Assembly: GCF_003990975.1 (NCBI RefSeq)
Contig: NZ_RZJR01000025.1
Span: forward strand, 1 to 55,442
Direction: 5' to 3'
DNA length: 55,442 nt
Source of the DNA: Cohnella sp. AR92
GTDB taxonomy: Bacteria; Bacillota; Bacilli; Paenibacillales; Paenibacillaceae
Below the pieces are notes generated by a model. That model was not told the origin of the DNA. It ran no database searches and saw only the letters and a list, made by a program, of their open reading frames with translations. Each line of letters starts with the position of its first letter. Position 1 is the first letter of the stretch. This document shows, one piece after another, positions 8,347 to 15,915 of this stretch. Position numbers and translations under genes: made by a program.

Positions 8347-8375
8347 TTGACAGTCGAAGCGAATTGGATTAAATT
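8347..8375 (+). promoter_or_regulatory. Candidate promoter of the metN-metI-metQ leader
   Basis: TTGACA (8347-8352) followed after 17 bp by TAAATT (8370-8375). The predicted transcript begins near 8382 and runs through an inverted repeat (GTCAATC 8383-8389 with GATTGAC), the 12-bp palindrome CCAGTCGACTGG (8426-8437) and then the terminator at 8438-8490. Confidence 0.5.
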
Positions 8376-8437
8376 AAGTAAAGTCAATCGGAATAATATG
8401 ATATATGGATTGACCCATAAGTTGACCAGTCGACTGG

Positions 8438-8490
8438 AAACTAAGTAACCGTCCTGAAGATAGGGCGAGGGGCTTAGTTTTTTTGTTTTT
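8438..8490 (+). terminator. Intrinsic terminator in the 5' leader of metN (attenuator)
   Basis: AAACTAAG (8438-8445) pairs with CTTAGTTT (8473-8480), enclosing a second stem CGTCCT/AGGGCG, and is followed by TTTTGTTTTT. It sits only about 25 nt before the metN start, where an unconditional terminator would silence the operon, so conditional read-through is likely. I find no SAM-I (S-box) core or T-box AGGGTGG element. Confidence 0.65.
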
Positions 8491-8514
8491 CTGCACTCGG
8501 GAGGAGATGCCGGA

Positions 8515-9300
8515 TTGATTCTTGTCGAGCAACTGAGCAAGACCTATCAGACGACGAAGGGCAGCATCCTGGCGTTGGACCGCATCGATCTGAAAGTTCG
8601 CAAAGGGGAGATATTCGGCGTTATCGGATTCAGCGGGGCGGGCAAGTCCACGCTCATCCGCTGCCTGAATCGGCTCGAGGAGCCGGACTCCGGCCGAATC
8701 CGGATCGGCGAAGACGAGATTACGCAGCTAAAAGGCAAGAGGCTTCGGCAGGCGAGGCAGAAGATCGGAATGATCTTTCAGCACTTTAATCTGCTGGACG
8801 GCAAGACGGTGTACCACAATGTCGCGTTTCCGCTCGCGGTGGCGGGACACCCGCGGGACCGAATCCGGAGCCGCGTCCGGGAGATCCTCGACCTGGTCAA
8901 CCTGTCCGATAAGGAAGGTGCCTATCCCGCTCAACTAAGCGGTGGACAGAAGCAGAGGGTCGGCATAGCCCGTGCGCTGGCCAATGACCCGGACGTTCTG
9001 CTCAGCGATGAAGCGACTTCGGCCCTCGACCCGCAGACGACCTTCTCCATTCTGGAGCTGCTTCGGGACATCAACCGACAGCTGAACCTGACGATCGTGC
9101 TGATCACCCATGAACTGGAGGTCCTGCAGCATATTTGCGACCGCATGGCCGTCATCGAGAGCGGGCGAATCGTGGAGACCGGCCCGGTCGAGAAGCTGTT
9201 CTTGAATCCGGAGAGCGAGACGGCCCGAAGGTTCGTCGGCGTCCTGGACCAGTACAGGGCGCGGCGAGGGATTATCGAAGGGATGGGAGCGGGAATATGA
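8515..9300 (+). CDS. metN: ABC importer ATPase, MetN-like but lacking the C-terminal NIL domain
   Basis: This is the cytoplasmic ATPase of a methionine/sulfur-compound importer. Walker A is GFSGAGKST, the Q-loop is in MIFQHFNLL, the signature is LSGGQKQR, Walker B is VLLSDEAT and the switch is ITHE. The ALDPQTT and HICDRMAVIESGRIVE segments are typical of MetN. Canonical MetN has about 340 residues with a substrate-sensing NIL/ACT domain at the C-terminus. This one stops at 261, so feedback inhibition by substrate would be absent. The start is a TTG (8515-8517) 9 nt after GGGAGGAG. The stop overlaps the metI start (ATGA), so translation is coupled. Confidence 0.88.
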   Translation: MILVEQLSKTYQTTKGSILALDRIDLKVRKGEIFGVIGFSGAGKSTLIRCLNRLEEPDSGRIRIGEDEITQLKGKRLRQARQKIGMIFQHFNLLDGKTVYHNVAFPLAVAGHPRDRIRSRVREILDLVNLSDKEGAYPAQLSGGQKQRVGIARALANDPDVLLSDEATSALDPQTTFSILELLRDINRQLNLTIVLITHELEVLQHICDRMAVIESGRIVETGPVEKLFLNPESETARRFVGVLDQYRARRGIIEGMGAGI

Positions 9301-9965
9301 GGGACGATCTGTTCGATCTGCTCTGGGAAGGACTTCGCGAAACTCTGTTTATGCTGGTCTGGTCGTCCTTTTTCGCGGTGGCGCTGGGACTGGCGTTAGG
9401 GATCGTCCTGGTCGTCACCGACAAAGGGCATATTCTTCAAGCCGCGGCGATCAATAAAGCGTTCAGCTTGCTCATCGGCGGCGTTCGTTCGATTCCCTTC
9501 ATTATCTTGATCGTGCTGCTGCTGCCCGTGGCGCGAATGATTGTCGGGACCTCGCTGGGCCCTACGGCGGCGATCGTCGCTCTCTCGATCGGCGCGACGC
9601 CGTTCCTGGGACGAATCGTCGAAAGCTCTCTGAAGGAAGTAAGCGGAGGCAAGATCGAGGCGGCAATCGCGGTCGGTGCCTCTCCGCTCGCCATCATTTT
9701 CCGCGTGTTGATTCCGGAGGCTCTGCCGGCGCTCGTGCGAGGGGTGACGATCGCCATCATCAGCATTACCGAACTCACCGCGGTAGCGGGGGCCATCGGG
9801 GCCGGGGGTCTCGGCAGCCTAGCCATTCGTTTCGGTTATCAACGGTTTCGAGAGGATATTATGTTCGCCACCGTCTTGGTCATCATCCTTCTCGTTCAGA
9901 CGATTCAGTGGACGGGAGACTTCATCGCGAAGACCATTCACAACAGGCGCTTCAAACTCGAATGA
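9297..9965 (+). CDS. metI: ABC importer permease, MetI-like
   Basis: 222-residue integral membrane protein with about five transmembrane helices and the EAA-type coupling loop around EAAIAVGASPLAIIFRVLIPEALPAL. The sequence resembles MetI throughout (GGVRSIPFIILIVLLLPVAR; ELTAVAGAIGAGGLGSLAIRFGYQRF). The ATG at 9297-9299 overlaps the metN stop by 4 nt. It pairs with MetN and with the lipoprotein encoded 112 bp downstream. Confidence 0.92.
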   Translation: MRDDLFDLLWEGLRETLFMLVWSSFFAVALGLALGIVLVVTDKGHILQAAAINKAFSLLIGGVRSIPFIILIVLLLPVARMIVGTSLGPTAAIVALSIGATPFLGRIVESSLKEVSGGKIEAAIAVGASPLAIIFRVLIPEALPALVRGVTIAIISITELTAVAGAIGAGGLGSLAIRFGYQRFREDIMFATVLVIILLVQTIQWTGDFIAKTIHNRRFKLE

Positions 9966-10077
9966 GACCGCCCGTCTCCCGACGCGTCTGCCTTGTCTGC
10001 CGCAATCCACGAGCCTTGCCCGACCTTAGGTTACATAGCTTCGCCATATAAAAAAACAAAAGAAAGCGGGAGAGAAC

Positions 10078-10998
10078 ATGTCCAAGATGTCCAAGAAAAG
10101 TTCGCTGGTCCTGATCGCATTGCTGTTCGTCATAAGTTTGGTTGTGTCCGGCTGCGGCTCCAACAACAACAAAGAAGCTTCGTCTTCCAGCCCAAGCCCG
10201 TCCCCATCGGCCTCAAGCCCAAGCGCATCCCCGAGCGACAGCGCGAGCCCGTCGCCTTCGGCCTCCGAGCCGGCGAAGGAAGTCACGCTTAAAGTCGGCG
10301 CCGCGGCCGTGCCTCATGCCGAGATCCTGGAGTTTATCAAGCCGAAGCTCAAGGAAGAAGGCGTTAACCTGGAGGTCGTCGTGCTCGACGACGAAGGGCA
10401 GCTGAACCCGGCTCTGCAGGAGAAGCAGATCGACGCGAATTATTTCCAGCACGTTCCGTACCTGGATTCCGTGAAGGACGAGAAAGGCTACAACTTCGTC
10501 GTCACGACGAAGGTGCACGTCGAGCCGATCGGCTTCTATTCGAATAAGCTCAAGTCCAAGGATGACATTAAAGAAGGAGCCAAGATCGGCATTCCGAACA
10601 ACCCGTCCAACGAATACCGGGCGCTCGTGCTTCTGCAGCAGCAAGGCTTGATCAAGCTGAAGGACGGACTGACGACTTACGAGGCGACTCCGAAGGATAT
10701 CGTCGACAACCCGAAGAAGCTTAAGTTCGTCGAGGCCGACTCGGCTACGCTGCCCAGATCCCTGCCGGACCTGGATGGGGCGATCATCAACACGAATCTG
10801 GTCCTCGAAGCGAAGATCGACCCGAAGAGCGCGCTGTTCCGGGAGGATGCGAACTCTCCTTACGCCAACGTGATCGTGGTCCGCCAAGGGGACGAGAACC
10901 GGGAGGAGATCAAGAAGCTGGATGCCGCTCTGACGACTCCGGAAGTGAAGAAGTTCATTCAGGACAAATACGGAGTAGCGGTCGTGCCCGCTTTCTAA
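10078..10998 (+). CDS. metQ: MetQ/NlpA-family substrate-binding lipoprotein
   Basis: Membrane-anchored binding protein of the MetNI importer, 306 residues. The lipobox VSGC places the lipid-modified Cys at about residue 26. It is followed by a linker of some 35 residues made almost only of Ser, Pro, Ala and Glu (SPSPSPSASSP...). The NlpA fold then starts at about 66 (VTLKVGAAAVPHAEILEFIKPKLKEEG). Signature segments are QIDANYFQHVPYLD and IPNNPSNEYRALVLLQ. Substrates of the family are methionine, methionine sulfoxide and related sulfur compounds. GGGAGAG precedes the ATG. A strong terminator closes the operon at 11018-11060. Confidence 0.93.
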   Translation: MSKMSKKSSLVLIALLFVISLVVSGCGSNNNKEASSSSPSPSPSASSPSASPSDSASPSPSASEPAKEVTLKVGAAAVPHAEILEFIKPKLKEEGVNLEVVVLDDEGQLNPALQEKQIDANYFQHVPYLDSVKDEKGYNFVVTTKVHVEPIGFYSNKLKSKDDIKEGAKIGIPNNPSNEYRALVLLQQQGLIKLKDGLTTYEATPKDIVDNPKKLKFVEADSATLPRSLPDLDGAIINTNLVLEAKIDPKSALFREDANSPYANVIVVRQGDENREEIKKLDAALTTPEVKKFIQDKYGVAVVPAF

Positions 10999-11017
10999 GC
11001 ATTGCATAGCAGAAAAG

Positions 11018-11060
11018 AGCGTCTCTTGAGCCGGTTAACGGCTCGGGAGACGCTTTTTCG
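11018..11060 (+). terminator. Terminator after metQ
   Basis: AGCGTCTC (11018-11025) pairs with GAGACGCT (11047-11054), and GAGCCG with CGGCTC inside, followed by TTTTT. A classic strong intrinsic terminator 20 nt after the metQ stop. Confidence 0.9.
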
Positions 11061-11311
11061 TTCTTTCGTTTTTTCATGCTTTCTTTATCGGCCGCTGCCC
11101 GTCGTTCGTCGCCTCGCAGGATTGTTCGCAAATTGCTCAATTTTAGGCTTGGGATTCGACCGCCAATAGCTCCTTCGAGGCATATGGCAATCGAATCCGA
11201 TTCGATACAATGGTGCCGAACCAGTCAACCGGGGGATTCGCGGCCCTGCATGAGGGGACTGGGATTTGGCTAAGCTTGGTTAATATCATGCTTGCGGGGG
11301 GCAGGTGAACG

Positions 11312-12691
11312 ATGAAGACAAAGAACAATCTAGCGATCGTTAAGGCCTTGGCGGTCGGTCTCCTGTTAGCGTCTGCCGCATCGCTCGCAGCTGAGAATTC
11401 CGACGTCGCCGCCGCCTCGGCCGCAAGCTCGTCGGCGGAGGCGACAGACCTGCAGCCTCTGATCGATGCGACGCCGGCCGGAGAGACGCTAACGCTTGAG
11501 AAAGGCCGAACCTATGCGGGACCGGCCGTGATCGCGAAGGCGATCACGCTTCGCTCGGACGGGACGGCGACGTTGACGAACGAAAGCGACGACCCGGTCC
11601 TTACGGTTGCCGCCGACGGGGTCGTCTTGAGGGATCTGCTCGTTCGGGATTCCAAGAAGGATGCCAAGAAGCCCGCCATCCTTCTTCAATCCGATCGCAA
11701 CCGGATCGAAGGGGTCGATATCGTTACGCAAGCCGGGGGCATCTTCCTCAGGGATGCCGATGACAACGTGCTCCGAAACAATCGCATTCAGGGAGCGAGC
11801 GCCGGAGGATCGCGGAAGGCAGCCTATTCGAAGAGAGGCAATGGAATCGATCTGTTCGCGTCTTCCGGCAACGTCATCGAAGGCAATACGCTCATTCGCG
11901 TGCACGACGGCGTCTATGCGGAGAGCAGCGAAGGGACGAAGGTTCGCGGCAATAAGGCGGTGGACTCCCGTTACGGCTTCCACTTCATGTTCTCCGGTAA
12001 GCCGGAGCTCAAGGGCAACGTCGGCGAGGGCAACGTTACCGGGGGCATGGTCATGGGCGTGGAAGGCGCGGTCGTGACGGACAATCGATTCGCCAAGCAG
12101 ACGGAGAACGTGAACTCGCAGGGAATTCTGCTTTTCGACGTTCATCGTTCGGAGATCAGCCGCAACCGGGTCGAAGGCAACCGGGTCGGCTTCTATGTCG
12201 AGAATTCCACGGAGAACGAACTCGCGGGCAACGAGATCGCAAGCAATTTTATCGGCCTGCAGATGATTCGTTCCGAATCGAACTCGTTCAAGAACAGCGC
12301 TTTTCTGTCGAACGTTATTCAAGCCCAAGCGAGCGAGAGCAAAGACAACTTGCTGCACGGCAATTACTGGGACGATAACGGTGGGATAGACGCGAACGGC
12401 GACGGCTACAGCGATATGAGCTACGACATCGATCCGTTTTTCCTTCAACTAACCAAAGACGTCGAAGCCTTTCAAGTTTTCTTCCAATCGCCGGGGCTGC
12501 CCTTTCTCGCCCAGATGTTCCATTCCGACACGTCCAATTGGCTGAGGGACAGGGAGCCTCTGATGTCTCCTCCCGACTGGCAGGCTAGGGCGGGGAGCGA
12601 CGACGGACTATGGCTTACTTTCGCGGCAGGCATTCTGCTTTTATTCGCATCCATTTTTACATTCTATCGATGGGGGTATCGAAAATCATGA
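11312..12691 (+). CDS. nosD: NosD-like right-handed beta-helix copper-maturation protein
   Basis: 459-residue exported protein. A signal peptide ends near residue 30. A parallel beta-helix of the NosD/CASH type with repeated N-x-I/V and G-N-x segments (for example GNVIEGNTLIRVHDGVYAESS, GNKAVDSRYGFHFMFS, NRVEGNRVGFYVENS, GNEIASNFIGLQMIRS) spans about 45-370. A C-terminal membrane helix LTFAAGILLLFASIFTFY ends in basic residues. NosD is a helper of copper-site assembly in nitrous oxide reductase, working with the NosFY ABC system. The ATG follows GGCAGGTG. The stop overlaps the start of the next gene. No nosZ is present upstream or downstream in the window. Confidence 0.85.
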   Translation: MKTKNNLAIVKALAVGLLLASAASLAAENSDVAAASAASSSAEATDLQPLIDATPAGETLTLEKGRTYAGPAVIAKAITLRSDGTATLTNESDDPVLTVAADGVVLRDLLVRDSKKDAKKPAILLQSDRNRIEGVDIVTQAGGIFLRDADDNVLRNNRIQGASAGGSRKAAYSKRGNGIDLFASSGNVIEGNTLIRVHDGVYAESSEGTKVRGNKAVDSRYGFHFMFSGKPELKGNVGEGNVTGGMVMGVEGAVVTDNRFAKQTENVNSQGILLFDVHRSEISRNRVEGNRVGFYVENSTENELAGNEIASNFIGLQMIRSESNSFKNSAFLSNVIQAQASESKDNLLHGNYWDDNGGIDANGDGYSDMSYDIDPFFLQLTKDVEAFQVFFQSPGLPFLAQMFHSDTSNWLRDREPLMSPPDWQARAGSDDGLWLTFAAGILLLFASIFTFYRWGYRKS

Positions 12692-13248
12692 GAAAAACCA
12701 TAGCTGTTCTGCTCGCGGCGGCGTTCGCCTTGTCGGCGTTATCCGGATGCGGCAAGACGAAGTACGAGCCCGTGGCAATCGACGAATCGCTGGACAAGTG
12801 TACGGTGTGCAACATGGGGGTTGCGGACAATTCGTTCGCGACGGAGATCATCCTGAAGAGCAAGAAGGCGCTCAAATTCGATGATCTGGGCGACTTGTTC
12901 ATCTGGAAACAACAGAACGGGACGAAGGACATCGGGGAACAATTCGTACGCGATTACAACACCAAAGAGTGGGTCAAGCTGAGCGACGCCACTTATGTGT
13001 ACGATAAGACGATTCGGACGCCGATGGCTTATAACGTGATCTCCTTCAAGGAGAAAAGCGACGCGGAAGCGTTCGTCTCCAAGGAAGGCATCGGTCAGAT
13101 CCTGACCGCCAAGGACTTGGATGACCGCAAGTGGGAGATGAACGAGGACATGAAGAAGGACATGATGTCCGAGCATGCCGATAAGATGAAAGCCCACGGC
13201 TCCTCCGTAGAAGGCGGCGGCGACACGGGCATGACCGAGTCCAAGTAA
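12688..13248 (+). CDS. nosL: NosL-like copper-binding lipoprotein
   Basis: 186-residue lipoprotein: signal peptide with lipobox LSGC (Cys at about 19), then CTVCNMGVADNSF, the Cys-x-x-Cys-x-Met copper site typical of NosL, followed by FDDLGDLFIWKQ and a MAYNVISF segment that match the NosL fold. NosL delivers Cu(I) to the outer-membrane or extracytoplasmic reductase. The tail is charged and rich in Met and Lys (MKKDMMSEHADKMKAH), possibly an extra metal-binding stretch. The ATG overlaps the nosD stop (ATGA). A GGGGG tract lies 11 nt upstream. Confidence 0.87.
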   Translation: MRKTIAVLLAAAFALSALSGCGKTKYEPVAIDESLDKCTVCNMGVADNSFATEIILKSKKALKFDDLGDLFIWKQQNGTKDIGEQFVRDYNTKEWVKLSDATYVYDKTIRTPMAYNVISFKEKSDAEAFVSKEGIGQILTAKDLDDRKWEMNEDMKKDMMSEHADKMKAHGSSVEGGGDTGMTESK

Positions 13249-13261
13249 GGGGCTGAGGCGG

Positions 13262-14083
13262 ATGCTCCACTTGCGCGCCATCGCATTAAGAGAGATCAAG
13301 CTCGGATTCCGCAACCCTTGGGCCTACTCGTTCATGGCTTTGTTCGCCCTGTTCAGCCTGGCTCTGCTGCTTATTCAGTCGCAAGCCGGCATGTCGGGGT
13401 ATACGAGCACGACAGGGACGATGATCAATCTGATCCTCTACCTGCTGCCTCTAATGACCCTGCTGCTGGGATCCTTCTCGCTCACATCGGAGAAAGAGGA
13501 AGGGGGATGGCGTCTGCTCTCCTCCTTCTCGCTGCGTACGCATTCGTATATCTGGGGCAAATACGTCGGTTTGGCCGTCGTTCTGCTCGTTATCGTATCG
13601 ATCGGATTCGGCTTGTCCGGCGCAGCGGGCGCTCTCTTCGGCCGGGGATTCGAGCTCCAAGCTTATGGCCGGTTCCTGCTGTTCTCCGCTCTCATCATCT
13701 TCTTGTTTCTCGGAATCTCCGTCTTGCTCGGAGCCTTCTGCCGCAACCGCTGGCAGGCTTTGACTTACGGAGTGGGCGTGTGGTTCTTCTTCATCCTGGG
13801 TTGGCCGACGATCCTCATCGCGGTCCTCGGATTTCTTCCTTACCTGTGGATCAAGCCTGCTCTTGTCGCCCTTATCTTCTTCAATCCGGCGGAATTGAAT
13901 CGATTGTTTCTCATTGTCAAAATGGGGGGCGGCTCCATCCTGGGGCCCGAGTATTATCAATGGGTGGAATGGATACGGCAGCCGTCCGGGAGCTTTGTCT
14001 TCGCCGGGGTATGCGGTCTCTGGGTTCTGGCTTATGTCGAACTGGCCACTTGGATTTGGGAACGGGGGCGAAGGCGTGAGTAA
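13262..14083 (+). CDS. nosY: ABC-2-type permease, NosY-like
   Basis: 273 residues with six predicted membrane helices. The start LRAIALREIKLGFRNPWAYSFMALFALFSLALLL and the LLLGSFSLTSEKEEGGWRLLSS loop are typical of NosY-type ABC permeases. It forms an exporter with the ATPase encoded next and, by family knowledge, supplies a sulfur species or otherwise supports copper-sulfur cluster assembly in NosZ. The end overlaps the ATPase start by 8 nt. Confidence 0.87.
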   Translation: MLHLRAIALREIKLGFRNPWAYSFMALFALFSLALLLIQSQAGMSGYTSTTGTMINLILYLLPLMTLLLGSFSLTSEKEEGGWRLLSSFSLRTHSYIWGKYVGLAVVLLVIVSIGFGLSGAAGALFGRGFELQAYGRFLLFSALIIFLFLGISVLLGAFCRNRWQALTYGVGVWFFFILGWPTILIAVLGFLPYLWIKPALVALIFFNPAELNRLFLIVKMGGGSILGPEYYQWVEWIRQPSGSFVFAGVCGLWVLAYVELATWIWERGRRRE

Positions 14084-14822
14084 TCATCTTCTTCAAGTTA
14101 AGGACGCGACCAAGACAATAGGCAAGGCGACGCTGCTGCACCCTTGCACGCTCACGGCGGGCAAGGGCGAGATCGTCGCCTTATGCGGCGGCAACGGGGC
14201 GGGCAAGAGTACGCTTATTCGCATGATTGCCGGAATCTCGAGTCTCTCCGGGGGTTCGGTAAGCCTGGACGGAATCCGCTGGACGGAGAACCGCCTCGCC
14301 TACGCGGAACGGATCGGCTATATGCCCGACGAATTCCAATTCGGTTCCGCGCTGACGGCCTATGAGACGTTAAGCTTCTATGCCGCCCTTCGGAGAATCG
14401 GACGCGATCGGGTGTTCGAGCTGCTGGAGACGGTCGGTTTGCTCGAGGTTCGCGACCGCAAGGTGTCCACCTTCTCCAAAGGAATGCGCCAACGGCTTCT
14501 GTTCGCGCAGGCGATGCTGGCGAAGCCTCCCCTCCTGCTCCTGGACGAGCCGACCAACGGGCTCGATCCTTATTGGATGGAATCGTTCGGGCGATTGATC
14601 CGGCAAGCGGCGAGCGACGGGCAGGCCGTCGTCTTCTCCACCCACCAATTGAACATCGCGGAATCCTACGCGGACCGCGCGTTGTTCATGTCCTCCGGCC
14701 ATGTCCGATACTCGGGGGACATCGAGAGCCTGAAGAAGGAATACCTTTCCGAGGGCGGACTTTACGGCGCATTCCGTTCTCTTGTGACGGACAAGGAAGA
14801 GCGCATAAGGAAAGAGGGATAA
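14076..14822 (+). CDS. nosF: ABC transporter ATPase, NosF-like
   Basis: 248 residues from a GTG (14076-14078) preceded by GGGGGCGAAGG. Walker A GGNGAGKSTLIR, signature FSKGMRQR, Walker B LLLLDEPTNGLDP and switch FSTHQL are all intact. The class is that of ABC-2 exporter ATPases (NosF/CcmA-like). Its position directly after the NosY-like permease and NosD/NosL identifies it as NosF. Overlapping reading frames suggest tight translational coupling. Confidence 0.87.
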   Translation: MSNHLLQVKDATKTIGKATLLHPCTLTAGKGEIVALCGGNGAGKSTLIRMIAGISSLSGGSVSLDGIRWTENRLAYAERIGYMPDEFQFGSALTAYETLSFYAALRRIGRDRVFELLETVGLLEVRDRKVSTFSKGMRQRLLFAQAMLAKPPLLLLDEPTNGLDPYWMESFGRLIRQAASDGQAVVFSTHQLNIAESYADRALFMSSGHVRYSGDIESLKKEYLSEGGLYGAFRSLVTDKEERIRKEG

Positions 14823-14825
14823 AAG

Positions 14826-15218
14826 ATGCCATTGCGAATTCTTACTCTCCGCCTAAGGCGGATCGCGATTGCGATCTGCCTCCTGATTCTCGCGACAGGC
14901 TGCGCGTCGACGAGCAAACAGGGCTTGATTTACTCCGAGGTCTCACTGGCCAGCGAACCGGCTGCTCCCGCCGCCAAGATGAACTCGAAGCTGATCGTGA
15001 AGGTCGACAACCCGGTATACTCGGAACAAGAGGCCGAGGTTCAATTGCAAATCAATTCGAAAAAGTCTCTGCCGAGCCTTATCGACGCGACGCGCGAAGG
15101 GGATGTTTATACGGCGGAATATGCGTTTCCGTCTGCCGGAGAGTACACGGTAACGATTCATATGAACTATGAGGACGAGCATTTCGCTTTCGCGAAGAAG
15201 CTGACCGTCCAGGAATAA
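14826..15218 (+). CDS. YtkA-like (FixH-related) lipoprotein
   Basis: 130 residues. Signal peptide with lipobox ATGC (Cys about 26). A compact beta-sandwich follows: SKLIVKVDNPVYSEQEAEVQLQI and AEYAFPSAGEYTVTIHMNYEDEHFAFAKKLTV match the YtkA-like domain. Such domains occur next to copper or cytochrome-oxidase assembly genes. It starts 3 nt after the nosF stop, so it is part of the same operon. A role in extracytoplasmic metal or redox-protein maturation is inference. Confidence 0.75.
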   Translation: MPLRILTLRLRRIAIAICLLILATGCASTSKQGLIYSEVSLASEPAAPAAKMNSKLIVKVDNPVYSEQEAEVQLQINSKKSLPSLIDATREGDVYTAEYAFPSAGEYTVTIHMNYEDEHFAFAKKLTVQE

Positions 15219-15284
15219 CGTCCGTTCGGAGGTCGGGAATCGTCGGAAGAACGTTCGGCAGAAGCCGCACATGCTCAATCTTGC

Positions 15285-15737
15285 TTAATCGTTCTCCAGA
15301 AGCTCCAGGATGAGCTTCAGCGGACCTTCGGCGTCCAGATAGGCGTAGCGGCCGCCTTCATATTCGCCCTTCTGAAGCAGGGGCATTCCGGCCCCTTCGA
15401 GAACGGCGATCTTCTCCTTCATGCCCTTCACGACGAAGGCGATATGGTGGAAGCCCTCGCCGTTCCGATCGAGCGATTCCCGCCAGGTGCTCGGATGCTG
15501 GTCGGGCTCGATCAGTTCGAGCTGCAGCGAGCCCATATCGAAGAAGGCAAGCTTGGCCCGCGCCTCGGAAGGGGAACCGCGGTATTCCGTCCGGGCTTTA
15601 TCCGGCGTATCCGTCCAGAACCACGACGGCTTCTCGATGCCGAAGAAGTCCGCATAGGCTTGAGAGGTCTTCTCGATGTCGTGCACGAGCAGTCCGATCT
15701 GCGTAATCACGTTATTGCCAAGCAGTCCATGTTCCAT
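15285..15737 (-). CDS. VOC-superfamily protein (methylmalonyl-CoA epimerase/glyoxalase-like)
   Basis: 150 residues starting with a short lead, then ITQIGLLVHDIEKTSQAYADFFG, LQLELIEP, EGFHHIAFVVKGMKEKIAVLEGAG and a C-terminal KLILELLE. These supply the His, Glu, His, Glu metal ligands of the glyoxalase/epimerase group. The substrate is unknown; sugar- or xenobiotic-linked dioxygenases and lyases are equally possible. A clear promoter (TTGACA-18-TATGCT, 15781-15810 minus) carries a cre-like site, implying carbon catabolite control. AAAGGAGG precedes the ATG with slightly long spacing. Confidence 0.8.
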   Translation of the reverse strand: MEHGLLGNNVITQIGLLVHDIEKTSQAYADFFGIEKPSWFWTDTPDKARTEYRGSPSEARAKLAFFDMGSLQLELIEPDQHPSTWRESLDRNGEGFHHIAFVVKGMKEKIAVLEGAGMPLLQKGEYEGGRYAYLDAEGPLKLILELLEND

Positions 15738-15780
15738 ATAAGATGAAGCCCTCCTTTTGTGAACGCGCGTTTACGGTGTG

Positions 15781-15810
15781 AGCATAACACACGATTGAAA
15801 ACGCTGTCAA
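15781..15810 (-). promoter_or_regulatory. Promoter of the VOC gene
   Basis: On the minus strand TTGACA (15805-15810) and TATGCT (15781-15786) are separated by 18 bp, a near-consensus sigma-A promoter. The cre-like site overlaps the -35 and the spacer. Confidence 0.75.
15796..15809. promoter_or_regulatory. cre-like CcpA operator
   Basis: TGAAAACGCTGTCA differs from the cre consensus TGWAARCGYTWNCW at one position only. It sits on the VOC promoter, where CcpA binding would repress. Confidence 0.7.
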
Positions 15811-15886
15811 CAAGCTCGGCACAGGAGAATATAGATTGGCCAAAATGGGCGATGAGCGCAGGAAGCGTAGATGATACAATAGACAT

Positions 15887-15896
15887 AAAACGTTTT
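15887..15896 (+). promoter_or_regulatory. Second, weaker cre-like palindrome before maa
   Basis: The palindrome AAAACGTTTT, 7 nt downstream of a -10-like TACAAT (15875-15880) and 20 nt before the maa start. It matches the core but not the ends of cre. CcpA bound here would act as a block near the start site. Confidence 0.4.
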
Positions 15897-15915
15897 CTGA
15901 GGAAGGGAATTCACT

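Noticed and set aside
8376..8514. SAM-I riboswitch or T-box before metN
   Set aside because: No AGAG..GGTGGAGGGACTGGCCC-like core and no AGGGTGG antiterminator element are present.
11076..11311. Remnant of nosZ upstream of nosD
   Set aside because: Only about 240 bp, no Cys/His copper-site motif in any frame that I can see.
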